Part shown: one piece after another, positions 1 to 5,635 of the stretch
Layout of the letters: each line of letters starts with the position of its first letter
Position numbering within the stretch: position 1 is the first letter of the stretch
DNA from: Spirochaetales bacterium
GTDB taxonomy: Bacteria > Spirochaetota > Spirochaetia > SZUA-6 > DRHE01
Reading direction: 5' to 3'
Length of the DNA stretch: 5,758 nucleotides
Assembly: GCA_023136785.1 (NCBI GenBank)
Contig: JAGLQP010000142.1
Location: 1-5,758, forward strand
Program-made: the position numbers and the translations under genes
Notes under the pieces: generated by a model
Seen by the model: only the letters and a program-made list of their open reading frames with translations
The model's database searches: none
What the model was told of the DNA's origin: nothing

Positions 1-2
1 CG

Positions 3-152
3 TGGAGAGTTTTCTCCCGGGAGAGTGATAGGCTGATGCACTCGTTAAGCTGCGGCGATTACGAGAGAGTGAATAGAATCTACGTCTATTTTACCAAGAA
101 CCGGTCAGCGAAGCTTTGGAAGTGGATCTTGAACAGGAGCTGGATGGCGTAG
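3..152 (+). CDS. C-terminal end of an unrecognised protein (5' cut by window edge)
   Basis: This frame is open from the window edge to a TAG at 150-152 and gives about 49 residues. It is the longest frame entering from the left: the other two plus frames stop at 26-28 (TGA) and 34-36 (TGA), and the three minus frames each hit a stop within the first 95 bases. Roughly three quarters of its codons end in G or C, like the sure genes in the window, which supports real coding. The peptide is basic and rich in tryptophan near its end (FTKNRSAKLWKWILNRSWMA), as seen in membrane-associated or nucleic-acid-contacting tails, but I do not recognise a family. An internal ATG at 36-38 would allow a 38-residue small protein instead. 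It lies on the same strand as the VOC gene, 165 bp upstream of it. Confidence 0.4.
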   Translation, partial: WRVFSRESDRLMHSLSCGDYERVNRIYVYFTKNRSAKLWKWILNRSWMA

Positions 153-317
153 ATTTCCCGCGTCTGAAAGTTTACCTTTCTCCCGTATGCTTTGCGCTCC
201 AGCGGTTCACTTCATCCTCACGGGTCAGACGCACCAATATGGACCGGAAAAGAACGACGGGATGGACAAAGGTTGCTTGACTCGAAATCGGTGTGCGGCT
301 TAAGCTCTCCCTGAGCT
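153..317. other. Spacer upstream of the VOC gene, with a possible promoter
   Basis: I see no gene in this stretch. It contains a weak 5-bp hairpin (GAAAG/CTTTC, 166-180) that lacks a U-run and so is not a convincing terminator. It also contains a TTGACT box (277-282) that could act as a -35. An 18-bp spacing leads to TAAGCT (301-306), a poor -10. If that promoter is real, transcription would begin only a few bases before the ATG at 318, giving an almost leaderless mRNA. Confidence 0.3.
303..317 (+). repeat. Small inverted repeat in place of a Shine-Dalgarno site
   Basis: AGCTC (303-307) and GAGCT (313-317) pair perfectly around a 5-base loop TCCCT, and the 3' arm abuts the ATG at 318. No GGAG-type ribosome binding site is present here, unlike the other four complete genes. 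The hairpin is short and may be chance, but if it forms it would bury the ribosome entry region. Confidence 0.35.
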
Positions 318-1379
318 ATGAGTGAGTACATCATCAGCGGAATACAGCAGATCGGCACCGGCATCCCTGATCTTGCCGGCGCTTTTCGCTGGTACAGGAA
401 GAACTTCGGCTTCGACATTCGCGCGTTCGAGGATGACGGAGAAGCAGCCCTGATGCTGCCCTACACCGGCGGAAAGCCCAGGGCCAGGCATGCGATCCTG
501 GCACTGAATATGCAGGGAGGTGGGGGTCTGGAGATCTGGCAATACAAGGGCCGCAAAACCAAAGCTCCCGATTTCCAGGTGAAACTCGGAGATCTGGGGA
601 TTTTCTCAGCCCGAATCAAAGCTCAAGATGTCCAGAAAGCCTTCGCCTTCTTCAGGACGGGGGATGCAGAGATTCTCGGCGGGATTGCTGCCGACCCGGC
701 GGGGAGTCCCCACTTCTTTGTTAGAGATCCCTATGGACTGATCTTTCAAGTGACCGAAGGCAACGGCTGGTTCTCCCCTGGCAAGCATCCCACCGGAGGT
801 GCAGTGGGTTGTTCGATCGGGACTCGTGATGCGGAAAAGGCTCGGGATTTCTATTCCCAGATCCTGGGCTACGACCAGCTCCTCTACGACGAGCAGGGAG
901 TGTTCGAGGATCTCCAGCCCCTGCCAGGTGGGGCCGGCAAGTTCCGCCGCATGCTGCTGACCCACGGCAAACCCCGGAGGGGGGCTTTCAGTTCGCTTTT
1001 AGGACCGACGAAAATCGAGCTGCTTCAAGCCCTGGACCGTCGTCCGAAAAAGATATTCGCCGATCGCTACTGGGGCGACCTGGGGTTCATCCACCTCTGT
1101 TTTGACGTGAGCGGGATGGATAGCCTGAAGCAGCGCTGCAGCGACGCGGGCTGTCCCTTCACGGTGGACAGTTCGACCGGATTCGATATGGGAGATTCCG
1201 TCGGGCGGTTCGCCTACACCGAGGACCCGGACGGCACTCTGATCGAGTTCGTCGAAACCCACAAATTGGAGATCATGAAGAAGTGGGGATGGTACCTCGA
1301 TCTCACCAAGCGGCGTCCGGAAAAAGCGCTGTCGCGGTGGATGCTGAAGAGTCTGGCCTTCCACAGAGTCAAGGACTAG
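318..1379 (+). CDS. Two-domain VOC (glyoxalase/dioxygenase-fold) protein
   Basis: The protein has 353 residues and four recognisable beta-alpha-beta-beta-beta modules: about 6-80 (starting IQQIGTGIPDL, ending LEIWQ), 92-148 (DPYGLIFQV near its end), 160-240 (SIGTRDAEKARDFY, then IELLQ) and 254-315 (GFIHLCFDV, then DPDGTLIEF). Two full VOC domains are thus fused. At the positions that usually bind metal I see Q11 and E72 in module 1, S97 and Q144 in module 2, G164 and E234 in module 3, and H259 and E310 in module 4. A Gln/Glu/His/Glu set like that of glyoxalase I is therefore present but spread over the outer modules. VOC proteins act as glyoxalases, epimerases, ring-cleaving dioxygenases or antibiotic-binding proteins, so the reaction cannot be named. 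There is no signal peptide, so a cytosolic location is likely. The ATG at 318 is chosen because an in-frame TGA lies at 312-314 and the fold begins within ten residues; no ribosome binding site is visible. The gene runs tail to tail into cysH with only 3 bp between the stops. Family is fairly sure, function unknown. Confidence 0.85.
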   Translation: MSEYIISGIQQIGTGIPDLAGAFRWYRKNFGFDIRAFEDDGEAALMLPYTGGKPRARHAILALNMQGGGGLEIWQYKGRKTKAPDFQVKLGDLGIFSARIKAQDVQKAFAFFRTGDAEILGGIAADPAGSPHFFVRDPYGLIFQVTEGNGWFSPGKHPTGGAVGCSIGTRDAEKARDFYSQILGYDQLLYDEQGVFEDLQPLPGGAGKFRRMLLTHGKPRRGAFSSLLGPTKIELLQALDRRPKKIFADRYWGDLGFIHLCFDVSGMDSLKQRCSDAGCPFTVDSSTGFDMGDSVGRFAYTEDPDGTLIEFVETHKLEIMKKWGWYLDLTKRRPEKALSRWMLKSLAFHRVKD

Positions 1380-1382
1380 TCG

Positions 1383-2090
1383 CTAATTTTTCAAAGGGCG
1401 GGTGTGGATACCGCACTCGCCGCCGCACTTGCTCGTTCCGACCCAGCGCCCGGCCCGTTCATTGTCGTCGGTGGTGATTTTCGTGCAGGGCTCGCAACCC
1501 AAGGATCGATATCCCTTGGCGTACAGGGGATTTACCTCTACATCGTTGAGAGCCAGGTACTGCCAGACCTCCCGCTCCTTCCACAGAAGGATGGGATTGA
1601 GCTTGACCAATCCCCGGTCCCTTTCCTCGACTTCCTGGTAATCTGTTCGCGTCCGACCTTCGGTGCAGCGAAGGCCGGTGACCCAGCAGTTCACTCCCAT
1701 CTCTTCAATTGCCTGTCGGGTCGGCTTGACCTTGAGCAGATCGCAGCAGCGATCCGGATCGGTCTTGTACAGGTCCTTTGGGATTTGCACGTCGTTTCTG
1801 TATACTTGAAGTTCGGGGTAGGCTCGAACATGATCATTCATGAAGACAATTGTCTCTTTGGGTTTGAAACGGGTGGTCACGATGAACCCGCGAATGTTGG
1901 GGCTGACCCGCCTGGCCAGATGCCAGACCGCCACGGAATCTTTGCCCAGGCTGTTCGCAACGACAAGAGCGTCGCCGAACTCGCGGTAGGCGTTCTCTAT
2001 GAGCCCGAGGGAGCGCTCGACCTTTTCCTTAAAGGTCAGATTGTCTACGAGGTAGGATACAGGGCTTTTCTCTGCAACAGCATTCGTCAT
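1383..2090 (-). CDS. cysH: Assimilatory adenylylsulfate (APS) reductase, CysH family
   Basis: The 235-residue cytosolic enzyme should reduce adenosine 5'-phosphosulfate to sulfite and AMP using thioredoxin-type reductant. The PP-loop SLGKDS sits at residues 47-52, GLRCTEGRTR at 139-148, and the catalytic cysteine C226 in the C-terminal ECGIH motif (225-229). The pairs C115-C116 and C199-xx-C202 form the CC...CxxC signature that binds a [4Fe-4S] cluster; in known enzymes this separates APS-using reductases from most PAPS-using ones, which lack it. The length is normal for the family and all key residues are present. The start has an AGGAG site (2096-2100) five bases upstream, and a good promoter lies further out. 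It is transcribed away from the cysteate synthase gene across a shared control region. No sulfite reductase or cysteine synthase is in view, so I infer that its sulfite feeds cysteate synthase, though ordinary cysteine assimilation is possible. C142 in the GLR motif, where many homologues have Arg or another residue, is an extra cysteine. Confidence 0.92.
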   Translation of the reverse strand: MTNAVAEKSPVSYLVDNLTFKEKVERSLGLIENAYREFGDALVVANSLGKDSVAVWHLARRVSPNIRGFIVTTRFKPKETIVFMNDHVRAYPELQVYRNDVQIPKDLYKTDPDRCCDLLKVKPTRQAIEEMGVNCWVTGLRCTEGRTRTDYQEVEERDRGLVKLNPILLWKEREVWQYLALNDVEVNPLYAKGYRSLGCEPCTKITTDDNERAGRWVGTSKCGGECGIHTRPLKN

Positions 2091-2098
2091 GATTTCTC

Positions 2099-2110
2099 CT
2101 CTCTCTCTCT
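2099..2110. repeat. (CT)6 dinucleotide run upstream of the cysH start
   Basis: Six CT units on the plus strand read as AG repeats on the cysH mRNA, directly overlapping and preceding its AGGAG ribosome binding site. The whole stretch 2096-2112 is pure purine on the mRNA. It may aid ribosome loading. A short tract of this kind could also gain or lose units by slippage, although most of the units lie upstream of the main AGGAG, so the effect on spacing would be small. Confidence 0.6.
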
Positions 2111-2149
2111 CCAGGTTTGATTGAAGGGAAAGCGATATCTTTCGCCGAC

Positions 2150-2179
2150 AGTATGAAAGAGCAGGACGATCACTGTCAA
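2150..2179 (-). promoter_or_regulatory. Sigma-70-type promoter for cysH
   Basis: On the minus strand a perfect TTGACA (plus-strand 2174-2179) is followed after 18 bp by CATACT (2150-2155, four of six matches to TATAAT). The predicted start of transcription lies roughly 50 bases before the cysH ATG. Position, orientation and the full -35 match make this the best promoter candidate in the window; the spacing and -10 are only fair. Confidence 0.55.
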
Positions 2180-2234
2180 GACAAGAAAACGAGAGAAATC
2201 CAAATTCGATAAAAAAAAATCTTAAAAACCGAAT

Positions 2235-2250
2235 AATTGAATATTCAATT
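2235..2250. promoter_or_regulatory. 16-bp perfect palindrome, candidate operator
   Basis: AATTGAATATTCAATT reads the same on both strands. The octamer AATATTCA in it (2240-2247) recurs 13 bp further on (2253-2260), inside TTCAAATATTCA, an imperfect second copy. The pair sits midway between the two divergent genes, about 145 bp from each start, where a dimeric regulator could influence both. An AT-rich region makes chance palindromes more likely. I found no matching copy near the tetR start, so the binding protein is unknown. Confidence 0.4.
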
Positions 2251-2388
2251 CAAATATTCAGTTTGTTGAAATAAATGCCCTTTTCTTTTTTTTGAGATTG
2301 TGTTAAATTCCTGCAGTAACAATCCTGATGGATTGCCATCGCAAGAGCGTGAAGTCATGTTGGTACAAACTGAAATTAGGAGCAGCCG

Positions 2389-3693
2389 ATGGGATCTGAG
2401 AGCTACAGGCTAACTTGTGTGCGGTGCGGGAAGGTGTTCGAAGATTTGCAGGACCGTTTCCTGCTGCAGTGCGACGAAGATCACGGCCCTTCGCTGCTGC
2501 GATCGGAATACGACAACAAGCAGTTGACGATCCAGCGGGAACATCCCGGGATATTTCGATACAACCAGTGGCTGCCGATACGCAGAGTTGTAGATACGCC
2601 CGTGAAGCCCGCAGTATTCAAAAGCGAAAATCTGGCCCAGCGGATCGGGCTGGAGAACCTGTGGATCGCCTTCAACGGCTACTGGCCCGAACGGGGCGCT
2701 GCAATGGAAACCTGCAGCTTCAAGGAGTTGGAGGCCCTTCCAGTATGCGCCCGCCGGCCGGACGGGATGGAGGGAATCCTTGTGGTCTCTTCGGCGGGAA
2801 ATACCGGCAGGGCTTTCCTGCAGACCTGTTCCCGCTTTGGAATCCCGGCACTGATCGTAGTGCCGGAAGCGGCCCTGCCGGCGATGTGGCTGACCGTCCC
2901 AAAGCACCCGAATGTGAAGCTGGCAGTACTGAAGGGAGACCGGGATTACCTCGATGCGATCGAGCTGGCCGACAAGATCGCCGCTTTAGACGGATATTTC
3001 CCCGAGGGGGGTGCCAAGAACGTGGCGCGTCGGGACGGAATGGGCACGGTAGTGTTGGCAGCGGTGGAGGCGATCGGCAGAGTGCCCGATCATTACTTCC
3101 AGGCTGTGGGTAGTGGCACAGGCGGGATAGCCGCTTGGGAGATGAGCCGGAGATTCAGGCAGGACGGTAGGAACGGCGACCACAAGATGAAGCTCCATCT
3201 GGTACAGAATGTACCCTTTGCCATCATGAGTGATGCCTGGCGGGCAGGATCGAGGGATCTACCGCTTCTCGATGAGCATGAGGCCAAAGGGCTTATCGCC
3301 CGGCTCCATTCGGGAGTGCTGAGCAACCGCAAGCCTCCCTACGGGATCACCGGGGGGGTGTACGACGCCCTCACCGATACCGACGGGCAGATGTATTCTG
3401 TCGTCAGTGAGGAGGCTCTGTTGGCGGGGTGGCTGTTTGAGTCCTTGGAAGGATGCGATCTCGATCCCGCAGCCGAGGTGGCCCTGGCCGGTTTGGTAAG
3501 GGCCGCACGGCAGGGCAAGGTCGACAAATCCGACGTAGTGCTGTTAAATCTTACCGGAGGCGGCAAGAACCTGCTCGAATTGGAGGAAACCCCCCGGCCG
3601 GTACGGCCGGACTATGTATTCTCTTCAAAAGATTACAGCTTGAACCAACTGGAGAAGCAGCTTCTACGCTCTCCCACGAAAATATCTGTTTGA
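2389..3693 (+). CDS. Cysteate synthase (threonine-synthase-like PLP enzyme)
   Basis: The 434-residue protein belongs to the fold-type II PLP group and closely follows the pattern of the Methanosarcina cysteate synthase, which makes L-cysteate and phosphate from O-phospho-L-serine and sulfite. Diagnostic stretches are GYWPERG (97-103) and TCSFKELEA (108-116), in which K112 is the likely PLP-binding lysine. SSAGNTGRAF follows at 134-143, as do PEGGAKNVARRDGMGT (205-220), the phosphate-cup GSGTGG (241-246) and LNLTGGG near 386. The N-terminus has a zinc-ribbon-like C10-xx-C13 with C28, as in relatives. These features match cysteate synthase rather than a housekeeping threonine synthase, whose lysine motif differs. 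In methanogens the product enters coenzyme M; here the next gene is an amino-acid acyltransferase, so a sulfonolipid role is inferred. The start has AGGAG six bases upstream. It is the first gene of a two-gene operon, with 18 bp to the next, and is divergent from the sulfite-producing cysH. Confidence 0.88.
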   Translation: MGSESYRLTCVRCGKVFEDLQDRFLLQCDEDHGPSLLRSEYDNKQLTIQREHPGIFRYNQWLPIRRVVDTPVKPAVFKSENLAQRIGLENLWIAFNGYWPERGAAMETCSFKELEALPVCARRPDGMEGILVVSSAGNTGRAFLQTCSRFGIPALIVVPEAALPAMWLTVPKHPNVKLAVLKGDRDYLDAIELADKIAALDGYFPEGGAKNVARRDGMGTVVLAAVEAIGRVPDHYFQAVGSGTGGIAAWEMSRRFRQDGRNGDHKMKLHLVQNVPFAIMSDAWRAGSRDLPLLDEHEAKGLIARLHSGVLSNRKPPYGITGGVYDALTDTDGQMYSVVSEEALLAGWLFESLEGCDLDPAAEVALAGLVRAARQGKVDKSDVVLLNLTGGGKNLLELEETPRPVRPDYVFSSKDYSLNQLEKQLLRSPTKISV

Positions 3694-3703
3694 TTTCTAT
3701 TAT

Positions 3704-3709
3704 AGGAGA
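3704..3709 (+). promoter_or_regulatory. Ribosome binding site deciding the synthase start
   Basis: AGGAGA precedes two adjacent ATG codons. The first (3712) is only 2 bases away, the second (3715) is 5 bases away and better spaced. The protein therefore probably starts at the second Met, one residue shorter. Confidence 0.6.
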
Positions 3710-3711
3710 AT

Positions 3712-4959
3712 ATGATGCCAGACCTTTTTGACAAATGCCGCGGTGACGGTGGATACTTCGGATTTTTGCGAACCCAGAACGACTTGTATTATGCCCGTCC
3801 CGTACTGGACGGTGTGCCCGGCCCCCACATGAAATTTCACGGCAAAGAAGTCATCATGTGGGCTATCAACAACTATCTTGGGCTCGCCGGGAATGAAGAG
3901 GTTAGACAAGCGGCCCGTAAGTCCATGGAAGACTGGGGGACCTTCACTCCCATGGGCTCCCGGATGCTGACCGGCAACACGGACAGACACATCGGGTTGG
4001 AAAAAAAGCTCGCCGCTTTCCTGCAAAAGCCCGCGGCGATACTGTTCAACTACGGATATCTCGGTGTGATGGGGACGATCAGTGCCCTGACCGGACCGGA
4101 TGATGTGATCGTCATGGATAGGTTGTGCCACGCCAGCATCGTGGATGGAACGGTCTTGGCTTCGGCGGGCAGACGATTTCGTCCTTTCAAGCACAACGAC
4201 CTCGATCATCTCGAGCACCACCTCAAAGCAGCAAACCGTCAACGCAAGGGTGGTATTCTGATCGTGATCGAAGGGGTCTACGGCATGCGGGGTGACCTGG
4301 CGGATCTCAAAGGGATCTGTGAGCTCAAGGACCGCTACGAGGCCAGGCTTTTCGTCGACGATGCCCACGGCTTCGGAGTTATGGGTGAACACGGTCGAGG
4401 CTTGGGAGAGCATTTCGGCGTGCAGGACAAAATCGATTTGTACTTCGGAACCTTTGCCAAAGCCTTCGCCGCCATTGGTGGTGTTACCGCCGGTGAAGAA
4501 GAGGTGGTTCGCTACATCAAGTACAATGCCCGCACCCACGTGTTTGCCAAGAGTCTCCCCCTGATCTATGTCGACGCGCTCGAAGCTTCCCTGAACCTGG
4601 TAGAAAATCATCCCGAATATAGAGACCGGATGTGGCAGGTGGCCAAGAGACTGCAGGCGGGATTGAAGGCGCTGGGCTATGATATCGGAGACACCCAATC
4701 TCCCATTACGCCCGTGTACGTGCCTACCGGGAGCGCACAACAAGCGATGGCCATGATGAAGCTGCTCCGTGAGGACTCCGGGGTATTCGTATCGGCAGTC
4801 AGCTACCCGGTAGTGCCGCGGGACGTGGCGATGTTCCGCATGATTCCCACCGCCTCCCACTCAGACGAGGATGTGGATCTGACCGTGGAAGCCTTCAAGA
4901 AAATGCGGGACAAGATGAACCTTGATCTCTCCCAAAAACCTTCGTTGAGAAATCGCTAG
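3712..4959 (+). CDS. Alpha-oxoamine synthase, probable cysteate acyltransferase (sulfonolipid base synthase)
   Basis: This fold-type I PLP enzyme has 415 residues (414 from the second ATG). Family marks are INNYLGL (52-58), SRMLTGNT (83-90), H140 in DRLCHASIVDG (stacks on PLP), D216 and H219 in FVDDAHGFGVMG, K250 in FGTFAKAFAAIGG (PLP Schiff base), and R376 in FRMIPTASHS (substrate carboxylate). The family decarboxylates an amino acid while joining it to an acyl thioester. Members include BioF, Kbl, HemA and serine palmitoyltransferase; the TFAKAFAAIGG and PVVP...RMIPTA stretches match the serine palmitoyltransferase/sulfonolipid branch best. As it follows cysteate synthase by 18 bp, I infer cysteate plus fatty acyl-CoA or acyl-ACP giving 3-ketocapnine. 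Serine as substrate (sphingolipid) cannot be excluded from sequence. There is no transmembrane segment; a soluble or membrane-peripheral homodimer is expected. It ends 19 bp from the convergent tetR gene with no terminator between. Confidence 0.85.
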   Translation: MMPDLFDKCRGDGGYFGFLRTQNDLYYARPVLDGVPGPHMKFHGKEVIMWAINNYLGLAGNEEVRQAARKSMEDWGTFTPMGSRMLTGNTDRHIGLEKKLAAFLQKPAAILFNYGYLGVMGTISALTGPDDVIVMDRLCHASIVDGTVLASAGRRFRPFKHNDLDHLEHHLKAANRQRKGGILIVIEGVYGMRGDLADLKGICELKDRYEARLFVDDAHGFGVMGEHGRGLGEHFGVQDKIDLYFGTFAKAFAAIGGVTAGEEEVVRYIKYNARTHVFAKSLPLIYVDALEASLNLVENHPEYRDRMWQVAKRLQAGLKALGYDIGDTQSPITPVYVPTGSAQQAMAMMKLLREDSGVFVSAVSYPVVPRDVAMFRMIPTASHSDEDVDLTVEAFKKMRDKMNLDLSQKPSLRNR

Positions 4960-4978
4960 ACCTCGAGACTCAGCAGAT

Positions 4979-5614
4979 CTATTCATTCTTCGCTTTCGCG
5001 ATTTTGCGCCGATCCCGCAGTGTGCCGCTACCGGGCAGGCGAACCCGTCGTTTCAAAGCTCGCTCCAACAGGCGCAGAATGTCGTTCATCAGATCCTCCG
5101 CCCCGTCTGAATCAAGGTTCATCAGGATAGCGTCATAGATCGCCAGCACCATACGCCGGGGATTCCTATACTGGCGAACCCGAAACACCCCTTTACGGCT
5201 TCCCTCGCGGATGATCTCAGAGATGACTTTCTCTACGTGAGCCCGAAGCGAGCCCTTCCCCGACAAGCGGTCCTGCTGCCCCGGGTAGATGTACTTCTTG
5301 TTGCCTGTAAGAATACCGAGCAAGATCGGATTGTTCTTGACACCGAGAGTCGTAAAGCGGTACAGGGCTTTCATCTTGTTTATAGGGGATCGGAAACCGG
5401 CGACCAGGCGGTCCACCGAACGGATTCCCTGGTTTTCAAGATTATCGAGGATCCGTTCGTAGAAAGCTTCCTTGCTCGAGAAGTAGGTGTAGAAACTGCC
5501 TGTGCCCACACCCGCCTCTTTGGTGATGTCTTCGATACTGACATCCTTGTACCCGTAGCGGCTGAAAAGCTCTTCTCCGACCTTCAAAAAAAGCTGGCCT
5601 TTATCTGCCCCCAT
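4979..5614 (-). CDS. TetR/AcrR-family transcriptional regulator
   Basis: The 211-residue protein carries the usual N-terminal TetR DNA-binding domain: an opening helix (about 5-20), the helix-turn-helix VSIEDITKEAGVGTGSFYTYF (25-45) and the following SKEAFYERI. The rest is a divergent helical ligand and dimer domain, and residues 188-209 form a strongly basic tail. TetR proteins are dimeric repressors released by small ligands, including fatty acyl-CoAs in the FadR/FabR-like branches, but the ligand here cannot be read. GAGGAG (5618-5623) sits 3 bases before the ATG. The gene is convergent with the acyltransferase gene and downstream of a ketopantoate-reductase-like gene on its own strand (21 bp gap), so it may be the second gene of that operon rather than a dedicated regulator of the sulfonolipid genes. 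Confidence 0.9.
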   Translation of the reverse strand: MGADKGQLFLKVGEELFSRYGYKDVSIEDITKEAGVGTGSFYTYFSSKEAFYERILDNLENQGIRSVDRLVAGFRSPINKMKALYRFTTLGVKNNPILLGILTGNKKYIYPGQQDRLSGKGSLRAHVEKVISEIIREGSRKGVFRVRQYRNPRRMVLAIYDAILMNLDSDGAEDLMNDILRLLERALKRRVRLPGSGTLRDRRKIAKAKNE

Positions 5615-5635
5615 CGACTCCTCTTTGCCTCTCCT

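Larger units (their letters stand above)
2091..2388. promoter_or_regulatory. Divergent control region between cysH and the cysteate synthase gene
   Basis: This 298-bp stretch contains no gene. Its middle (about 2195-2310) is far more AT-rich than the flanking genes and holds a run of nine A (2211-2219), a run of eight T (2286-2293) and a 16-bp perfect palindrome. The cysH promoter lies at the left. For the rightward operon no strong sigma-70 pair stands out: candidates are TTGCCA (2333-2338) with CATGTT (2356-2361) at 17 bp, or TTGAGA (2292-2297) with TAACAA (2317-2322) at 19 bp. A small hairpin, GATGG/CCATC with a 4-base loop (2327-2340), would fall in the leader or at the promoter. The rightward start is served by AGGAG at 2378-2382. 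Confidence 0.65.

Noticed and set aside
13..24. 12-bp palindrome TCTCCCGGGAGA
   Set aside because: It lies inside the likely coding end of the left-edge gene, has no loop or U-run, and has no partner copy; probably chance.
166..180. Hairpin GAAAG/CTTTC as a terminator of the left-edge gene
   Set aside because: Five weak base pairs and no following U-run.
1404..2120. A 238-codon plus-strand open frame antisense to cysH
   Set aside because: cysH has all its Fe-S and active-site residues, a ribosome binding site and a promoter; the antisense frame has none of these.
2211..2293. A9 and T8 tracts as a replication origin or intrinsic terminator
   Set aside because: There is no DnaA-box cluster or GC stem; they fit an AT-rich promoter region between divergent genes.
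2415..3113. A 232-codon frame overlapping cysteate synthase in another plus frame
   Set aside because: Arg/Gly/Ala-rich shadow without a family pattern or ribosome binding site; the conserved enzyme is in the other frame.
2389..3693. Housekeeping threonine synthase or cysteine synthase
   Set aside because: The GYWPERG and TCSFKELEA stretches match cysteate synthase, and no threonine or cysteine pathway genes that would support the alternative are linked.
3700..4860. A 386-codon open frame antisense to the alpha-oxoamine synthase gene
   Set aside because: It lies wholly over a gene with clear catalytic motifs; its peptide has no recognisable family and its length reflects GC-biased codons leaving few antisense stops.
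3712..4959. 8-amino-7-oxononanoate synthase (BioF), 2-amino-3-ketobutyrate ligase (Kbl) or ALA synthase
   Set aside because: No biotin, threonine-degradation or haem genes are nearby, and the lysine motif TFAKAFAAIGG and the PVVP...RMIPTA region fit the serine palmitoyltransferase-like branch better. Not fully excluded without a tree.
2389..4959. Coenzyme M biosynthesis locus
   Set aside because: Cysteate synthase serves that pathway in methanogens, but it needs an aspartate-type aminotransferase and sulfopyruvate decarboxylase; the neighbour is an alpha-oxoamine synthase instead.
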